DNA of 64,000 nt, from positions 5,537,001 through 5,601,000 of the forward strand of contig NZ_CP114904.1 of NCBI RefSeq assembly GCF_027497215.1, given 5' to 3'. Every line of letters starts with the position of its first letter. Position 1 is the first letter of the stretch. Positions 33,563 through 43,195 of the stretch are shown one piece after another. Position numbers and translations under genes: made by a program. The notes below the pieces were generated by a model, which was given only the letters and a program-made list of their open reading frames with translations, had not been told where the DNA came from and searched no databases. The DNA comes from Micromonospora sp. WMMD812 (GTDB lineage Bacteria > Actinomycetota > Actinomycetes > Mycobacteriales > Micromonosporaceae).

Positions 33563-33576
33563 GTGACACACGTTAC
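33563..33576 (-). promoter_or_regulatory. CRP/GlxR-like site upstream of sdhCAB
   Basis: GTGA-CACACG-TTAC (33563-33576) matches the CRP half-site pair GTGA-N6-TCAC with one change. It lies 136 bp upstream of the sdhC start in the 268-bp gap before tldE. One mismatch and a short motif make this tentative. Confidence 0.3.
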
Positions 33577-33695
33577 GCCGATCTTCGCGAGCCGTCCGCG
33601 CAAGGCAGTGTCCCGTGTGTCCGAGCGCTTGGAAAGACCCTCGATGTGAAGTTCCCGGAAAGATCGTCCACGGGCGATAGGCGGGCCCGTCCCGG

Positions 33696-35126
33696 TCAGC
33701 CGGACGCGCCGCCGGTGAAGTTCCAGGAGGCGAGCCGGACCGGCGGCGCCTCCCACCAGACGCCGTCGATCCGGTCCGGCTGGCGGACGGCGTGCCGGCC
33801 CAGCCCGAGCACCGCGCCGGGACCGAGGGCACGCGGGTAGGACTCGGTGAAGCGCAGGTCCCGGACCGCACGGGTCACCACGCCGTCCTCGACCAGCCAG
33901 ACCCCGTTGCGGGTGAGGCCGGTGATGACCAGGCTCTTCGGGTCCAGCACCCGGGTGTACCAGAGGTCGCTGACCAGCAGCCCGCGGCGTACCCCGGCGA
34001 CCAGGGCCGCCGTGTCGTCGTCCGTGACCGCTCCGGCCACTCCGGTCGCCCCGGCGCCGCCTGGGCCGCCGCTGGTGGTCGCCGCGCCCGGGGCGCCACC
34101 GGCGACCGACGGGGCGAGCAGGCGGAGGTTGCGGGGGATGGGGCCGAAGGTGGTGGCGCCGAGCATGGCGTGCCCGGTGGAACTCGCACCCGTCTCGGCG
34201 CCGCTGCGCCGGTCGTGCGTCACCGCACGGGTGACCCCGGCGTCGACCAGACGCAGCTCCCGTCGGGTGGTGCCCTCCAGGTCGAACGGCAGGTTGGACC
34301 CGTGCAGCGGGTCGTCCACGACGGTCACCGACGGGTCGAACTGGGCCGCGCCGAGTTCGGCGAAGGACTGCCGCTCGGCGTACCGCTTGCCGTTGAACCC
34401 GAACCAGGCGAGGTTCTGGAGCAGGTCGGCGACGGCGGCCGGTTCGAGCACCACCTCGTAGCGGCCCGGCGGCAACTCGACCGGGTCGGCCGCGGCGCGC
34501 GCCTTGGCTGCGGCCCGCGCGCCCAGGGCGGCCCCGTCGAGGTCGGCGAGCCGGTCGGCGCAGCGCCGGGCCACCCCGTCCGAGCCGCCCGTCCGGGCGA
34601 TGCCGTCCATCGCGGCCTCCGCCGTGCGCCCGTGCGCGACGTGGCCGGCGGAGTTGGCGAAGGCGCCGGAGCGGTACGACGTCCGGCAGTAGCCGGCCGC
34701 TTCGAGGTCACCCACCGCGTCCACGAAGGCGCGCACCCGGGCCGCCCGCTCGTCCGGCTCCGCGTGGGCGATGGCCTCGTCGGCGGCGGGCCCGGCCGAC
34801 ACCGGCGACGGTGGGGTGAGCCCGGGCCACGCCGGGTCGGGCGGGCAGAGCCGGGCGGCGGCCAGCGTCCGCTCGACCAGCGCGCGCAGCCCCTCCGGGC
34901 TCGCCACGCTGCCACTGCCGGCGGCGGTGCGCCCGTCGACGTGCACCCGCAGCCGGACGCCGAGAGTCGACTCGGCGACGTTCTGGTGGATGAAGGAATT
35001 GGCGAACCGGGTGAGCGCCAGTTCGGACCGGGTCACCACCGCCTCGGCCTCGGCTCCCGGACCGCCCACCTGGCGGACCAGCTCGACCACCTGAGCGGCG
35101 AGGTCCACTTCGGTCGTGCCGGTCAT
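33696..35126 (-). CDS. TldE/PmbA-like modulator of metallopeptidase TldD
   Basis: The 476-aa protein matches the non-catalytic TldE partner: LTRFANSFIHQNVAESTLGVRLRV, ELPPGRYEVVLEPAAVADLLQNLAWFGFNG, FDLEGTTRRELRLVDAGVTRAVTHDRRS and GLLVSDLWYTRVLDPKSLVITGLTRNGVWLVEDG. The HExxxH motif is absent, as expected. A Gly/Ala/Thr-rich insertion (GGAPGAATTSGGPGGAG) sits near residue 345. TldD/E heterodimers trim unfolded peptides, for example RiPP leaders or CcdA. The ATG overlaps the tldD stop by 4 bp. Confidence 0.9.
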   Translation of the reverse strand: MTGTTEVDLAAQVVELVRQVGGPGAEAEAVVTRSELALTRFANSFIHQNVAESTLGVRLRVHVDGRTAAGSGSVASPEGLRALVERTLAAARLCPPDPAWPGLTPPSPVSAGPAADEAIAHAEPDERAARVRAFVDAVGDLEAAGYCRTSYRSGAFANSAGHVAHGRTAEAAMDGIARTGGSDGVARRCADRLADLDGAALGARAAAKARAAADPVELPPGRYEVVLEPAAVADLLQNLAWFGFNGKRYAERQSFAELGAAQFDPSVTVVDDPLHGSNLPFDLEGTTRRELRLVDAGVTRAVTHDRRSGAETGASSTGHAMLGATTFGPIPRNLRLLAPSVAGGAPGAATTSGGPGGAGATGVAGAVTDDDTAALVAGVRRGLLVSDLWYTRVLDPKSLVITGLTRNGVWLVEDGVVTRAVRDLRFTESYPRALGPGAVLGLGRHAVRQPDRIDGVWWEAPPVRLASWNFTGGASG

Positions 35127-36559
35127 GCCCGCACCCCCACCCGGACGTTGCGGAACCGGGCCGGCGCCGCCGGGTGCCCGGTGTGCCCGGTCTGGCCGGG
35201 CTGGCCCTTGCCGCAGTTCGGTGTGCCCCAGGCGACGGTCTCACCGGACAGCATGTCCATCGACCGCCAGAAGAGCGGCCCGATGCCGGTGTAGGTGGGG
35301 TTGCGCAACATGCGCCCGCGCCGGCCGTTGTGCACCTCCCAGCCGATCTCGCAGCCGAACTGGAAGTTGAGCCGCTTGTCGTCGATCGACCAGGACCGGT
35401 TGACGTCCATCAGCACCCCCTCGTCGGTGGCCGCGACGATCTCCTCCAGGGTGTGCGGGCCGGGCTCCAGGCCGACGTTGGTCATCCGCACCATGGGCAG
35501 CCGGGCCCAGCCGTCGGACCGTACGCTGCCGCCGTAGTCGAGGCCGGCGACGGCGGCGGAGTCCCGGCCGGCGAGCACGCCCACCCACCGGCCGTCGCGG
35601 ACCGCGTCCCGCTTCACCGCCGCGGAGCCCTCGTCGTCGAAGCCGAAGCTGCCCAGGGCGCCCGGGATGGTCGGATCGATGGCGATGTTCATCAGCTCCG
35701 AGCCGTAGCGCAGGGAGCCGAGCTGGGCCAGGTCCAGCCAGGACGTGCCGGCGAAGGCCGCTTCCCAGCCGAGGATCCGGTCCAGTTCGATAGCGTGCCC
35801 GACCGACTCGTGGATCTGGAGGGCGAGCTGTTCCCCGCCGAGGATCAGGTCGGTCTCGCCGGCCGGGCACATCGGCGCGGTGAGCAGGGCCCGGGACTCC
35901 TCGGCGATCCGCGCCGCGTGCGCGGTCAGGTCGAGCGACTCGACCAGCTCCCACCCGGTGGTGCCGTACTGACCGCGGTAGCTGGGGTAGGAGCGGCGCT
36001 GGGTCTCACCGTCGCCGATCGAGGTGGCCGAGATACCGCCGCCGCACTCCCGGATCCGCTGGTCGACGCGGTGACCCTCGCTGGAGACGAACCACTTGGC
36101 GGTGTCCCAGATCTGGTAGAGCCCCTCGGCGATGTCCGCGCCGTGCCCGACCATCGCCGCGGTCGCGCCCACCAGCAGGTCACCCTTGTCCGACAGCGGC
36201 ACGCCGAGCGGGTCGACCCGGCACTCCGAGGCCCAGGTCGCGACGGCCGGCTCGGCGGGCACCAGGTCGATCGGCGGGCCGGGGACCCGCCCGCTGGCGG
36301 CGGCGGTCCGCGCGGCCCGGCGGCCGGCTTCCCGCGCCGCGGCGTCGGAGAGTTCGGGTACGGCGTGGAAGCCCCAGCTCGACCCGACCAGGGCGCGGAC
36401 GCCCAGGCCGCTGCTCTCGTCCTGGGTCAGCTCCTCGATCTCGCCGTTGCGCGCCGACATCGACTCGTACCGGCGGTGCATCACCCGCGCGTCGGCGTAG
36501 CGGGCTCCCGCGTCCAGGGCGGCCTGCACGGCGGCGGTCGCCGCGTCGAACTCGGTCAT
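35123..36559 (-). CDS. TldD-like zinc metallopeptidase
   Basis: The 478-aa protein is the catalytic member of the pair. The zinc motif HESVGHAIELDR (HExxxH, residues about 250-255) is complete, and the C-terminal TPNCGKGQPGQ carries the cysteine usual in TldD. The N-terminal substrate domain includes YESMSARNGEIEELTQDESSGLGVRALVGSSWGF. It probably cleaves small unfolded peptides in the TldD/E chamber. No RiPP precursor is seen nearby; the adjacent divergent operon is an oligopeptide importer. Confidence 0.92.
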   Translation of the reverse strand: MTEFDAATAAVQAALDAGARYADARVMHRRYESMSARNGEIEELTQDESSGLGVRALVGSSWGFHAVPELSDAAAREAGRRAARTAAASGRVPGPPIDLVPAEPAVATWASECRVDPLGVPLSDKGDLLVGATAAMVGHGADIAEGLYQIWDTAKWFVSSEGHRVDQRIRECGGGISATSIGDGETQRRSYPSYRGQYGTTGWELVESLDLTAHAARIAEESRALLTAPMCPAGETDLILGGEQLALQIHESVGHAIELDRILGWEAAFAGTSWLDLAQLGSLRYGSELMNIAIDPTIPGALGSFGFDDEGSAAVKRDAVRDGRWVGVLAGRDSAAVAGLDYGGSVRSDGWARLPMVRMTNVGLEPGPHTLEEIVAATDEGVLMDVNRSWSIDDKRLNFQFGCEIGWEVHNGRRGRMLRNPTYTGIGPLFWRSMDMLSGETVAWGTPNCGKGQPGQTGHTGHPAAPARFRNVRVGVRA

Positions 36560-36683
36560 GCGACCGACCCTAGGCGAGTCGCCGTACCCCCGTCAGCCGA
36601 GCACGCTCGCGCGAGCTCGGGGGCGCCCCGCCGCGCCCGGCTTGGCGTGTCGCCCGGTGGCGGGCCGACCACCGACGACCGTT

Positions 36684-36716
36684 ATGACTCAGCGGCACAA
36701 CATGCCGCTGAGTCAT
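36684..36716. repeat. Perfect 14-bp inverted repeat
   Basis: ATGACTCAGCGGCA (36684-36697) pairs perfectly with TGCCGCTGAGTCAT (36703-36716) around CAACA. It lies between divergent genes, so it is not placed to be a terminator. No second copy was seen in this window. It could be an operator or a solo palindromic repeat. Confidence 0.75.
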
Positions 36717-36936
36717 CACGCGCCTGAGGCATGTCTTCCCCGGCCCTGGTCACCGAGCGTCACCGTGGCCCGGTGGGAGCGGCGTCGTCCCGTGGCGACC
36801 GGCGTCACCGGTGGGCGGGCAAAGGTGTCCGTGGATGTGCTGGTGAGGGGTGTTCACGCCCGTTGCCGACTCGTTACGCTGAGGCCCGCTGACAGGTCCG
36901 CCCGTTGTAGCTTATTTTCGCCCTCAGGACTTTGCT

Positions 36937-36949
36937 GTAAGTTCTCTTC
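36937..36949 (+). promoter_or_regulatory. Promoter of the opp operon
   Basis: TAAGTT (36938-36943) is a -10 candidate about 25 bp upstream of the oppD-like GTG. GTAAGTTCTCTTC (36937-36949) matches GTAGGTTTTCTTC at 41263-41275, upstream of the substrate-binding protein gene, at 11 of 13 bases. Confidence 0.45.
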
Positions 36950-36968
36950 GTCACTGAGGGAGGCGGTC

Positions 36969-38075
36969 GTGGACAGGCCGGAGTCGACGCCGTCCGGGCA
37001 ACCGGACGACCGCCCGAGCGTGCCGGAGCAGCGCGGCACCGACGATCCCTATCTGCGGGTGACCGACCTGCGGGTCCGCTTCGACACCACCGACGGCGTG
37101 GTCCGCGCGGTGGACGGGGTGTCGTTCGCGGTGGAGCGGGGCCGGACGCTCGGCATCGTCGGCGAGTCCGGCTCGGGCAAGAGCGTGACCTCGCTGGCCG
37201 TCCTCGGTCTGCACGACCCCCGGCGGAGCACCATCACCGGGGAGATCTCCGTCGGCGGCCGCCAGCTGGTCGGGCTGCCGGAGGAGGAGGTACGCCGGCT
37301 GCGCGGCCGGGACATGGCGATGATCTTCCAGGACCCGCTGTCGGCGCTGCACCCGTACTACACGGTCGGGAAGCAGATCGCCGAGGCGTACCGGGTGCAC
37401 CACCCGCGGGCCGGCAAGCGGGAGGCGCGACAGCGCGCGGTGGACATGCTCGGCCGGGTCGGCATCCCGCAGCCGGCCCGCCGCTTCGACCAGTACCCGC
37501 ACGAGTTCTCCGGCGGCATGCGCCAGCGGGCGATGATCGCGATGGCGCTCGTCAACGATCCCGACCTGCTCATCGCCGACGAGCCGACCACCGCCCTGGA
37601 CGTCACCGTGCAGGCGCAGATCCTGGACCTGCTGGCCGACCTCCAGGCCGAGTTCCACTCCGCGATCATCATGATCACTCACGATCTGGGCGTGGTGAGC
37701 CAGGTGGCCGACGACGTGCTGGTGATGTACGGCGGTCGGGCCGTCGAGCGCGGCAGCGTCGAGCAGGTGCTGCGCCGGCCGCAACATCCGTACACCTGGG
37801 GGTTGCTCTCCAGCGTGCCCTCCCTGCACGGCGACGCGGACGCGGACCTGGTGCCGATCCGGGGCAACCCGCCGAGCCTGATCAACCTGCCCTCGGGCTG
37901 CGCCTTCCACCCCCGCTGCCGGTACGCCGACCGCAACGGCGACCGCTCCCGCACGGACGTGCCCGAGCTGCGCCCGGCCGGGGAGGACGGCCACCTGGCC
38001 GCCTGCCACCTGGCCGTCGAGGAGCGGACCCGGCTGTACCGCGAGGACATCGCACAGGTGGGGGTGGCCCGGTGA
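36969..38075 (+). CDS. Oligopeptide ABC importer ATPase (OppD-like)
   Basis: The 368-aa ATPase has Walker [10 protein letters not shown], signature [15 protein letters not shown], Walker [14 protein letters not shown] and an H-loop MITHDLGVV. The C-terminal [15 protein letters not shown] with its cysteines is the oligopeptide/dipeptide extension seen in OppD/DppD (a likely iron-sulfur site). GTG at 36969 has GGGAGG six bases upstream. It is first in a five-gene importer locus and overlaps the next ATPase by 4 bp. Confidence 0.92.
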   Translation: MDRPESTPSGQPDDRPSVPEQRGTDDPYLRVTDLRVRFDTTDGVVRAVDGVSFAVERGRTLGIVGESGSGKSVTSLAVLGLHDPRRSTITGEISVGGRQLVGLPEEEVRRLRGRDMAMIFQDPLSALHPYYTVGKQIAEAYRVHHPRAGKREARQRAVDMLGRVGIPQPARRFDQYPHEFSGGMRQRAMIAMALVNDPDLLIADEPTTALDVTVQAQILDLLADLQAEFHSAIIMITHDLGVVSQVADDVLVMYGGRAVERGSVEQVLRRPQHPYTWGLLSSVPSLHGDADADLVPIRGNPPSLINLPSGCAFHPRCRYADRNGDRSRTDVPELRPAGEDGHLAACHLAVEERTRLYREDIAQVGVAR

Positions 38076-39190
38076 GCGCGACGGATGCCGTGCAGGTCGA
38101 ACCGACGACGGGGACCGAGCCGCTGCTGCGGGTGCGCGGGCTGACGAAGCACTTCCCGGTGCGCACCGGCTTCCGTGGCCGCAGCCTCGTGCGGGCGGTG
38201 GACGGGCTGGACTTCGACGTCCGACCCGGCGAGACGCTCGGCCTGGTCGGGGAGTCCGGCTGCGGCAAGACCACCACCGGGCGGATGCTGGTGCGGCTGC
38301 TGGAGCCGACCTCGGGCACGATCGAGTTCGAGGGGCGGGACATCACCCACGCCAGCCGGCGCGAGCTGCGCCCGCTGCGCCAGGACCTCCAGATCATCTT
38401 CCAGGACCCGTACGCCTCGCTGAACCCGCGGCACACGGTCGGCCGGATCATCGCGATGCCGCTGCAGGTCAACGGAATCGACCCGCCCGGCGGGGTCCGG
38501 GCGCGGGTGCAGGAGCTGCTCGAGATCGTCGGGCTCAACCCGGAGCACTACAACCGGTATCCGCACGAGTTTTCCGGCGGGCAGCGGCAGCGCATCGGCA
38601 TCGCCCGCGCGCTGGCGCTGCGGCCGAAGCTGATCGTGGCGGACGAGCCGGTCTCCGCCCTGGACGTCTCGATCCAGGCGCAGGTCATCAACCTGCTCCG
38701 CGAGCTGCAACGCGACCTCGGGCTGGCCTTCGTCTTCATCGCCCACGACCTGGCCGTGGTGCGGCACTTCTGCCAGCGGGTCGCCGTGATGTATCTCGGC
38801 AAGATCGTGGAGATCGGCGACCGGGCGGACATCTACGAGCGGCCGCAGCACCCGTACACCCGGGCGCTGCTCTCGGCGATCCCGGACGTCACCCAGCTCG
38901 GCCCGGGTGGGCGGATCCGGCTGGCCGGCGACGTGCCCACCCCGCTCGATCCGCCCTCCGGCTGCCGGTTCCGGACCCGGTGCTGGAAGGCGCAGGACAT
39001 CTGTGGCGCCGAGGAGCCGGCGCTGGTGCCGCGCGCCGGGGGGAACCAGGCCACCGCCTGCCACTTCCCTGAGTCGGGGCCGGTCGCGGCCGGCTCGGGC
39101 GGCGCACCGGACAGTGGCGGCGCACCGGACGGCGGCGTTGTCCCAGGCGGCGGCGCGGCGGACGTGACGGTCGAGGAGGTGGCGAAGTGA
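38072..39190 (+). CDS. Oligopeptide ABC importer ATPase (OppF-like)
   Basis: The second ATPase is 372 aa. Walker A is GESGCGKTT, signature [15 protein letters not shown], Walker [15 protein letters not shown]-loop IAHDLAVV. The C-terminal [15 protein letters not shown] is the OppF/DppF cysteine extension, and a Gly/Ala tail ([15 protein letters not shown]) follows. The start overlaps oppD and the end overlaps the first permease (GTGA), giving tight coupling. It pairs with the OppD-like subunit. Confidence 0.92.
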   Translation: MSATDAVQVEPTTGTEPLLRVRGLTKHFPVRTGFRGRSLVRAVDGLDFDVRPGETLGLVGESGCGKTTTGRMLVRLLEPTSGTIEFEGRDITHASRRELRPLRQDLQIIFQDPYASLNPRHTVGRIIAMPLQVNGIDPPGGVRARVQELLEIVGLNPEHYNRYPHEFSGGQRQRIGIARALALRPKLIVADEPVSALDVSIQAQVINLLRELQRDLGLAFVFIAHDLAVVRHFCQRVAVMYLGKIVEIGDRADIYERPQHPYTRALLSAIPDVTQLGPGGRIRLAGDVPTPLDPPSGCRFRTRCWKAQDICGAEEPALVPRAGGNQATACHFPESGPVAAGSGGAPDSGGAPDGGVVPGGGAADVTVEEVAK

Positions 39191-40194
39191 GCCTGTCCCC
39201 GGTGGAGGGTGTGGCGCTGGCGGAGATCGAGTCCGGCGGTGACCCGGCGGAGCCCGCGCGAAAGGGCGTCGTCGGCCGCTCGCCCGGCCAGCTCGCCTGG
39301 CTCCGGCTGCGCCGCGACCGCACCGCGATGGTCAGCGGCGCGATGCTGATCTTCTTTATGGTGCTGGCACTGGCCGCCCCGCTGATCGAGCTGGCCTACG
39401 GCATCGGCCCGCGCGAGCAGTACCAGAACCTGCTGGACGGCTTCGGCATGCCGCTGGGCTACGCCGGCGGCGTGACCGGCGAGCACTGGTTCGGCCTGGA
39501 GCCGGGCCTCGGCCGGGACATCTTCATCCGGCTCATCTACGGCCTGCGCACGTCGCTGTTCATCGCGTTCGCCGCCGCGGTGATCACCGCGACCATCGGC
39601 ATCGTGCTCGGCACCCTCGCCGGTTACCTCGGCGGCTGGCTGGACGCCGTGATCAACTGGATCACCGACCTGACCCTGGCCATGCCGTTCCTGGTCATCG
39701 CGCTGGCCCTGACGCCGACTCTGGTGCTGCGCTTCTACGGCGAGCGGCAGCAGGTCTCCTCGGCGTTCGGCGTGGGCGTCCTCATCGCCGTCTTCGCGAT
39801 CTTCGGCTGGACGAGCACCGCCCGGCTGGTCCGCGGCCAGGTGATCGCGCTGCGCGAGCGGGAGTTCGTCGAGGCGGCGCGGGCCAGTGGCGCCGGGCTC
39901 GGGCACATGCTCTTCCGGCAGCTGCTGCCGAACATCTGGGCGCCGATCCTGGTCTCGTTCTCCCTCGCCGTGCCGCAGTTCATCACCAGCGAGGCCGCGC
40001 TGTCCTTCATCGGGGTCGGGCTGAGCGACGAGACGCCGAGCTTCGGCCGGATGATCTACCGCAGCCTGGACTACCTGCAGACCGACCCGGCGTACGTGTT
40101 CTTCCCGGGCATCACGATCTTCGCGCTCGTGTTCGCCTTCAACCTCTTCGGGGACGCGCTGCGCGACGCGCTCGACCCGAAGTCGTCCCGGTAG
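39187..40194 (+). CDS. Oligopeptide ABC importer permease (OppC-like)
   Basis: The 335-aa permease has an N-terminal OppC-type region ([35 protein letters not shown]) followed by a BPD-transport domain with the EAA loop [31 protein letters not shown]. It has about six helices. GTG at 39187 overlaps the preceding stop. The order oppD-oppF-oppC-oppB-SBP is inverted relative to the common SBP-first order. Confidence 0.9.
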   Translation: MSLSPVEGVALAEIESGGDPAEPARKGVVGRSPGQLAWLRLRRDRTAMVSGAMLIFFMVLALAAPLIELAYGIGPREQYQNLLDGFGMPLGYAGGVTGEHWFGLEPGLGRDIFIRLIYGLRTSLFIAFAAAVITATIGIVLGTLAGYLGGWLDAVINWITDLTLAMPFLVIALALTPTLVLRFYGERQQVSSAFGVGVLIAVFAIFGWTSTARLVRGQVIALREREFVEAARASGAGLGHMLFRQLLPNIWAPILVSFSLAVPQFITSEAALSFIGVGLSDETPSFGRMIYRSLDYLQTDPAYVFFPGITIFALVFAFNLFGDALRDALDPKSSR

Positions 40195-40202
40195 GGGTTC
40201 CC

Positions 40203-41189
40203 ATGGCGCGATTCCTGATCAAGCGGCTCTTCTCCGCCACGCTGACCCTGTTCGCGGTGAGCGTGCTGACCTTCCTGATGTTCTTCGCCCTGCCGCGCGA
40301 CCCGGTGACCGGGATGTGCCCGAAGAACTGCAACCCGGAGCGCCTGGAGCGGGTCCGCGAGGAGTTGGGCCTGAACGACCCGCTGATCGCCCAGTACGCC
40401 GGTTACATGAAGGGCATCGTCACCGGGCGGGACCTGGGCAGTGCCCAGGGCGGCCGGTGCGACGCGCCCTGCCTGGGCTGGTCGTACGTCACCAACGAGG
40501 CGGTCTCGGACACCATCGCCCGCGTGCTGCCGGTGACGCTGAGCATCGTGATCCCGGCGGCGATCCTCTGGCTGCTGCTCGGCGTGGGGCTCGGCATGAT
40601 CTCGGCGCTGCGCCGGGGCACCTGGCTGGACCGGCTGGCGATCGGCTTCTCGCTGACCGGCGCCTCGTTGCAGCTCTACTTCGTCGGCGCGGTGCTGCTG
40701 CTGGTCTTCGTCTACAACCTGAAGCTGTTGCCGGTGCCCAGCTACACCTCGATCTTCGACAATCCGTTGAAGTGGGCGAGTGGCCTGGTGCTCGCGTGGG
40801 TGTCGCTGGCCTTCCTCTTCTCCGCCATCTACGCCCGGCTCTCCCGGGCGCAGATGCTGGAGACCCTGTCGGAGGACTTCGTCCGGACGGCGCGGGCGAA
40901 GGGCCTGGCCAAACCCAAGGTGTACGGCCGGCACGCGCTTCGGGCGGCGATCACCCCGGTGGTGACCATCGCCGGCCTGGACGTCGGCGGGGCGCTCGGG
41001 GGCACGGTGATCACCGAGACGACCTTCGGCATCCAGGGGTTGGGGCGGACGGCCGTCGACGCGGTGCGCTCCGGCGACCTGCCCACGATCATGGCCACCG
41101 TGCTGATCGCCGCGGTCTTCGTGGTGCTGGCGAACGTGCTGGTCGACCTGCTGTACGCGGCCATCGACCCCCGGGTGCGGCTGCGCTGA
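40203..41189 (+). CDS. Oligopeptide ABC importer permease (OppB-like)
   Basis: The 328-aa permease has the typical OppB start MARFLIKRLFSATLTLFAVSVLTFLMFFALPRDP and the EAA loop DFVRTARAKGLAKPKVYGRHALRAAITPVVT. It has six predicted helices. A cysteine-rich outer loop (MCPKNCNPE, RCDAPCLGW) is unusual in this family and could form disulfides. It starts 8 bp after the OppC-like gene. Confidence 0.9.
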   Translation: MARFLIKRLFSATLTLFAVSVLTFLMFFALPRDPVTGMCPKNCNPERLERVREELGLNDPLIAQYAGYMKGIVTGRDLGSAQGGRCDAPCLGWSYVTNEAVSDTIARVLPVTLSIVIPAAILWLLLGVGLGMISALRRGTWLDRLAIGFSLTGASLQLYFVGAVLLLVFVYNLKLLPVPSYTSIFDNPLKWASGLVLAWVSLAFLFSAIYARLSRAQMLETLSEDFVRTARAKGLAKPKVYGRHALRAAITPVVTIAGLDVGGALGGTVITETTFGIQGLGRTAVDAVRSGDLPTIMATVLIAAVFVVLANVLVDLLYAAIDPRVRLR

Positions 41190-41241
41190 CCACCCCGTCC
41201 CGACGGGCCTGTGTCGGCCCCCCGGCCGACGGTGAAATTTA

Positions 41242-41275
41242 TCGACAACTGTTACACAACTCGTAGGTTTTCTTC
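41242..41275 (+). promoter_or_regulatory. Promoter of the substrate-binding protein gene
   Basis: TCGACA (41242-41247), one base off the TTGACA consensus, is followed after 16 bases by TAGGTT (41264-41269). The patch is AT-rich. It gives the binding protein its own transcript, which is often needed in excess over the transporter. The GTAGGTTTTCTTC box matches the opp operon promoter. Confidence 0.55.
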
Positions 41276-41347
41276 TTTACGATCCTCGGGACGTCGGCGG
41301 TTCCACCTCCGGCGGACCGCACGACAGATGGGTGGAGGAGGTACGAG

Positions 41348-43090
41348 ATGCGACCACGCGTGGCGGCCGCCGCAGGCGGCGCGATCGCACTGGTTGTGGC
41401 ACTGGGTGCGTGCTCGAAGAACACGGGCGAGGGCACCAACGTCGACACCAACCGTACGCAGACCGGGGTCATCGCGACCGACCCGAAGGAGTCGCAGGGT
41501 CCCGCCCCCGAGGTGGCCGGGGCGCAGAAGGGCGGCACCTTCACCATCATCCGGGAGACGCCGATCTCCCACCTGGACCCGCAGCGGACCTACTCGTTCG
41601 CCGGCCTGATGGCGAGCCCGCTCTTCTCCCGCTACCTCACCACCTGGAAGGACGACGGCAAGGGCGGACTGGTCCTCGTCGGCGACCTGGCCGAGACCCC
41701 GGGCACCAACGTCAACAACGACTGCAAGGTCTGGGAATTCAAGATCAAGAGCGGGGTGAAGTTCGAGGACGGCCGCCCGATCACCTCCAAGGAGATCGCG
41801 TACGGCATCGCCCGCTCGTTCGACCCGGACCTCACCAGCGGCCCCACCTACATCCAGGAGTGGCTGGCCGACAGCCCGCAGTTCGACACCAAGTGGGACT
41901 TCAAGAAGAACAAGACCTCCCTGCCGCCGGGGCTCACCACGCCGGACGAGAAGACCCTGCGCTTCGAGTTCACCAAGCCCCGCTGCGACCTGCCGTTCGC
42001 GGTCTCGCTGCCGACCACCGCGCCGCTGCCGGCGGACAAGGACACCGGCGTCAACCTGGACACCCACCCGTTCTCGTCCGGGCCGTACAAGATCGCCAAG
42101 AACCAGGTCGGCGTGCAGCTCACCCTGGACCGGAACCCGAACTGGGACGCGAACACCGACCCGGTCCGGCACCAGTACCCGGACCAGTTCGTCTGGAGCT
42201 TCGGCCCGACCGCGGACGCCGCGGCCAACCGGGTGATCGCCGACAACGGCGCCGACCAGAGCGCGCTCTCCTGGAACTTCGTGCCCGCCTCGCTGGTCGC
42301 CAAGGTGGCCGGGGACGCGTCGCTGAAGTCCCGCACCATCCTCTCGCCGACCCCGAGCGCCAACCAGCTCGTGATCAACAACCAGCGGGTCAAGGACCTG
42401 AAGATCCGTCAGGCGCTCAACTACGCGATCGACCGGGAGGGCCTGATCAAGGCGCTCGGCGGGCAGACCGTCGCCGCGCCGCTGACCACGCTGATGCCGC
42501 CGTCGACCATCGGTTACAAGGCGTTCGAGGCGTACCCGGCCGGGGCGACCGGCGACGTCGCCAAGGCCAAGGAGCTGCTCGGCGGCCAGACCCCGGAGCT
42601 GGTCCTGGGCGTCGCCGACAGCTCGACCGAGCAGCAGGAGGGCACCCAGCTCAAGGCCAACCTCGAGCGGGCCGGTTTCAAGATCACGCTGCGGAACATC
42701 CCGGACGACGCGAAGCTCGACGAGATCAAGAAGAAGGACAACCCCTGGGACCTGTACATCGGTAACTGGGCGGCGGACTGGCCGAGCGGGGCCTCGATCC
42801 TGCCGGTTCTGTACGACGGCCGCACGATCAAGCCCGAGGGCAACAGCAACCAGTCCTACTTCAACGACCCGGCGATCAACGCCGAGTTCGACCGGATCCT
42901 GGCGATGCCCCCGGCCGACCAGGGCCCGGAGTGGGGCAAGCTCGACGAGCGGATCATGAAGGAGCATGCCCCGGTGGTGCCGCTCTTCGTCGACGTCGCC
43001 TACGTGGTACACGGGTCGAAGGCCGGCGGGGTCTTCATCTCCAGCGTCTTCGGCTACCCGTCGTTCGTGAACGCGCACGTCAAGCAGTAA
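41348..43090 (+). CDS. Oligopeptide-binding lipoprotein (OppA/DppA-like)
   Basis: This 580-aa solute-binding protein has a lipoprotein signal (residues 1-22, AIALVVALGAC with Cys22 as the lipid site). The family 5 binding fold follows: GGTFTIIRETPISHLDPQRTYSF, VWEFKIKSGVKFEDGRPITSKEI, LVINNQRVKDLKIRQALNYAIDREGL and WDLYIGNWAADWPSG. It captures peptides outside the membrane for the adjacent permeases. A GGAGGAGG ribosome site lies upstream of the ATG. A strong terminator follows. Confidence 0.93.
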   Translation: MRPRVAAAAGGAIALVVALGACSKNTGEGTNVDTNRTQTGVIATDPKESQGPAPEVAGAQKGGTFTIIRETPISHLDPQRTYSFAGLMASPLFSRYLTTWKDDGKGGLVLVGDLAETPGTNVNNDCKVWEFKIKSGVKFEDGRPITSKEIAYGIARSFDPDLTSGPTYIQEWLADSPQFDTKWDFKKNKTSLPPGLTTPDEKTLRFEFTKPRCDLPFAVSLPTTAPLPADKDTGVNLDTHPFSSGPYKIAKNQVGVQLTLDRNPNWDANTDPVRHQYPDQFVWSFGPTADAAANRVIADNGADQSALSWNFVPASLVAKVAGDASLKSRTILSPTPSANQLVINNQRVKDLKIRQALNYAIDREGLIKALGGQTVAAPLTTLMPPSTIGYKAFEAYPAGATGDVAKAKELLGGQTPELVLGVADSSTEQQEGTQLKANLERAGFKITLRNIPDDAKLDEIKKKDNPWDLYIGNWAADWPSGASILPVLYDGRTIKPEGNSNQSYFNDPAINAEFDRILAMPPADQGPEWGKLDERIMKEHAPVVPLFVDVAYVVHGSKAGGVFISSVFGYPSFVNAHVKQ

Positions 43091-43106
43091 CCGCACCGCA
43101 CGGACG

Positions 43107-43140
43107 GGCCCCCGGTCGACAGCGTCGTCGGCCGGGGGCC
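43107..43140. terminator. Strong bidirectional terminator
   Basis: GGCCCCCGGTCGAC (43107-43120) pairs with GTCGGCCGGGGGCC (43127-43140), 13 of 14 bases, around a 6-base loop. It lies between the converging binding-protein and S9 peptidase genes. Confidence 0.8.
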
Positions 43141-43195
43141 ACCGTGTTCGCGGGGGCCGGGCGCGGTCCCCACGCCGGCACGCGTGCGGGGCGCC

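Larger units (their letters stand above)
36560..36968. other. Intergenic region between tldD and the opp operon
   Basis: These 409 bp hold no gene I can support. They contain a perfect 14-bp hairpin (36684-36716), the opp promoter (TAAGTT at 36938) and a ribosome site GGGAGG at 36958. The last 100 bp are AT-richer than their surroundings, as expected for a promoter. Confidence 0.6.
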
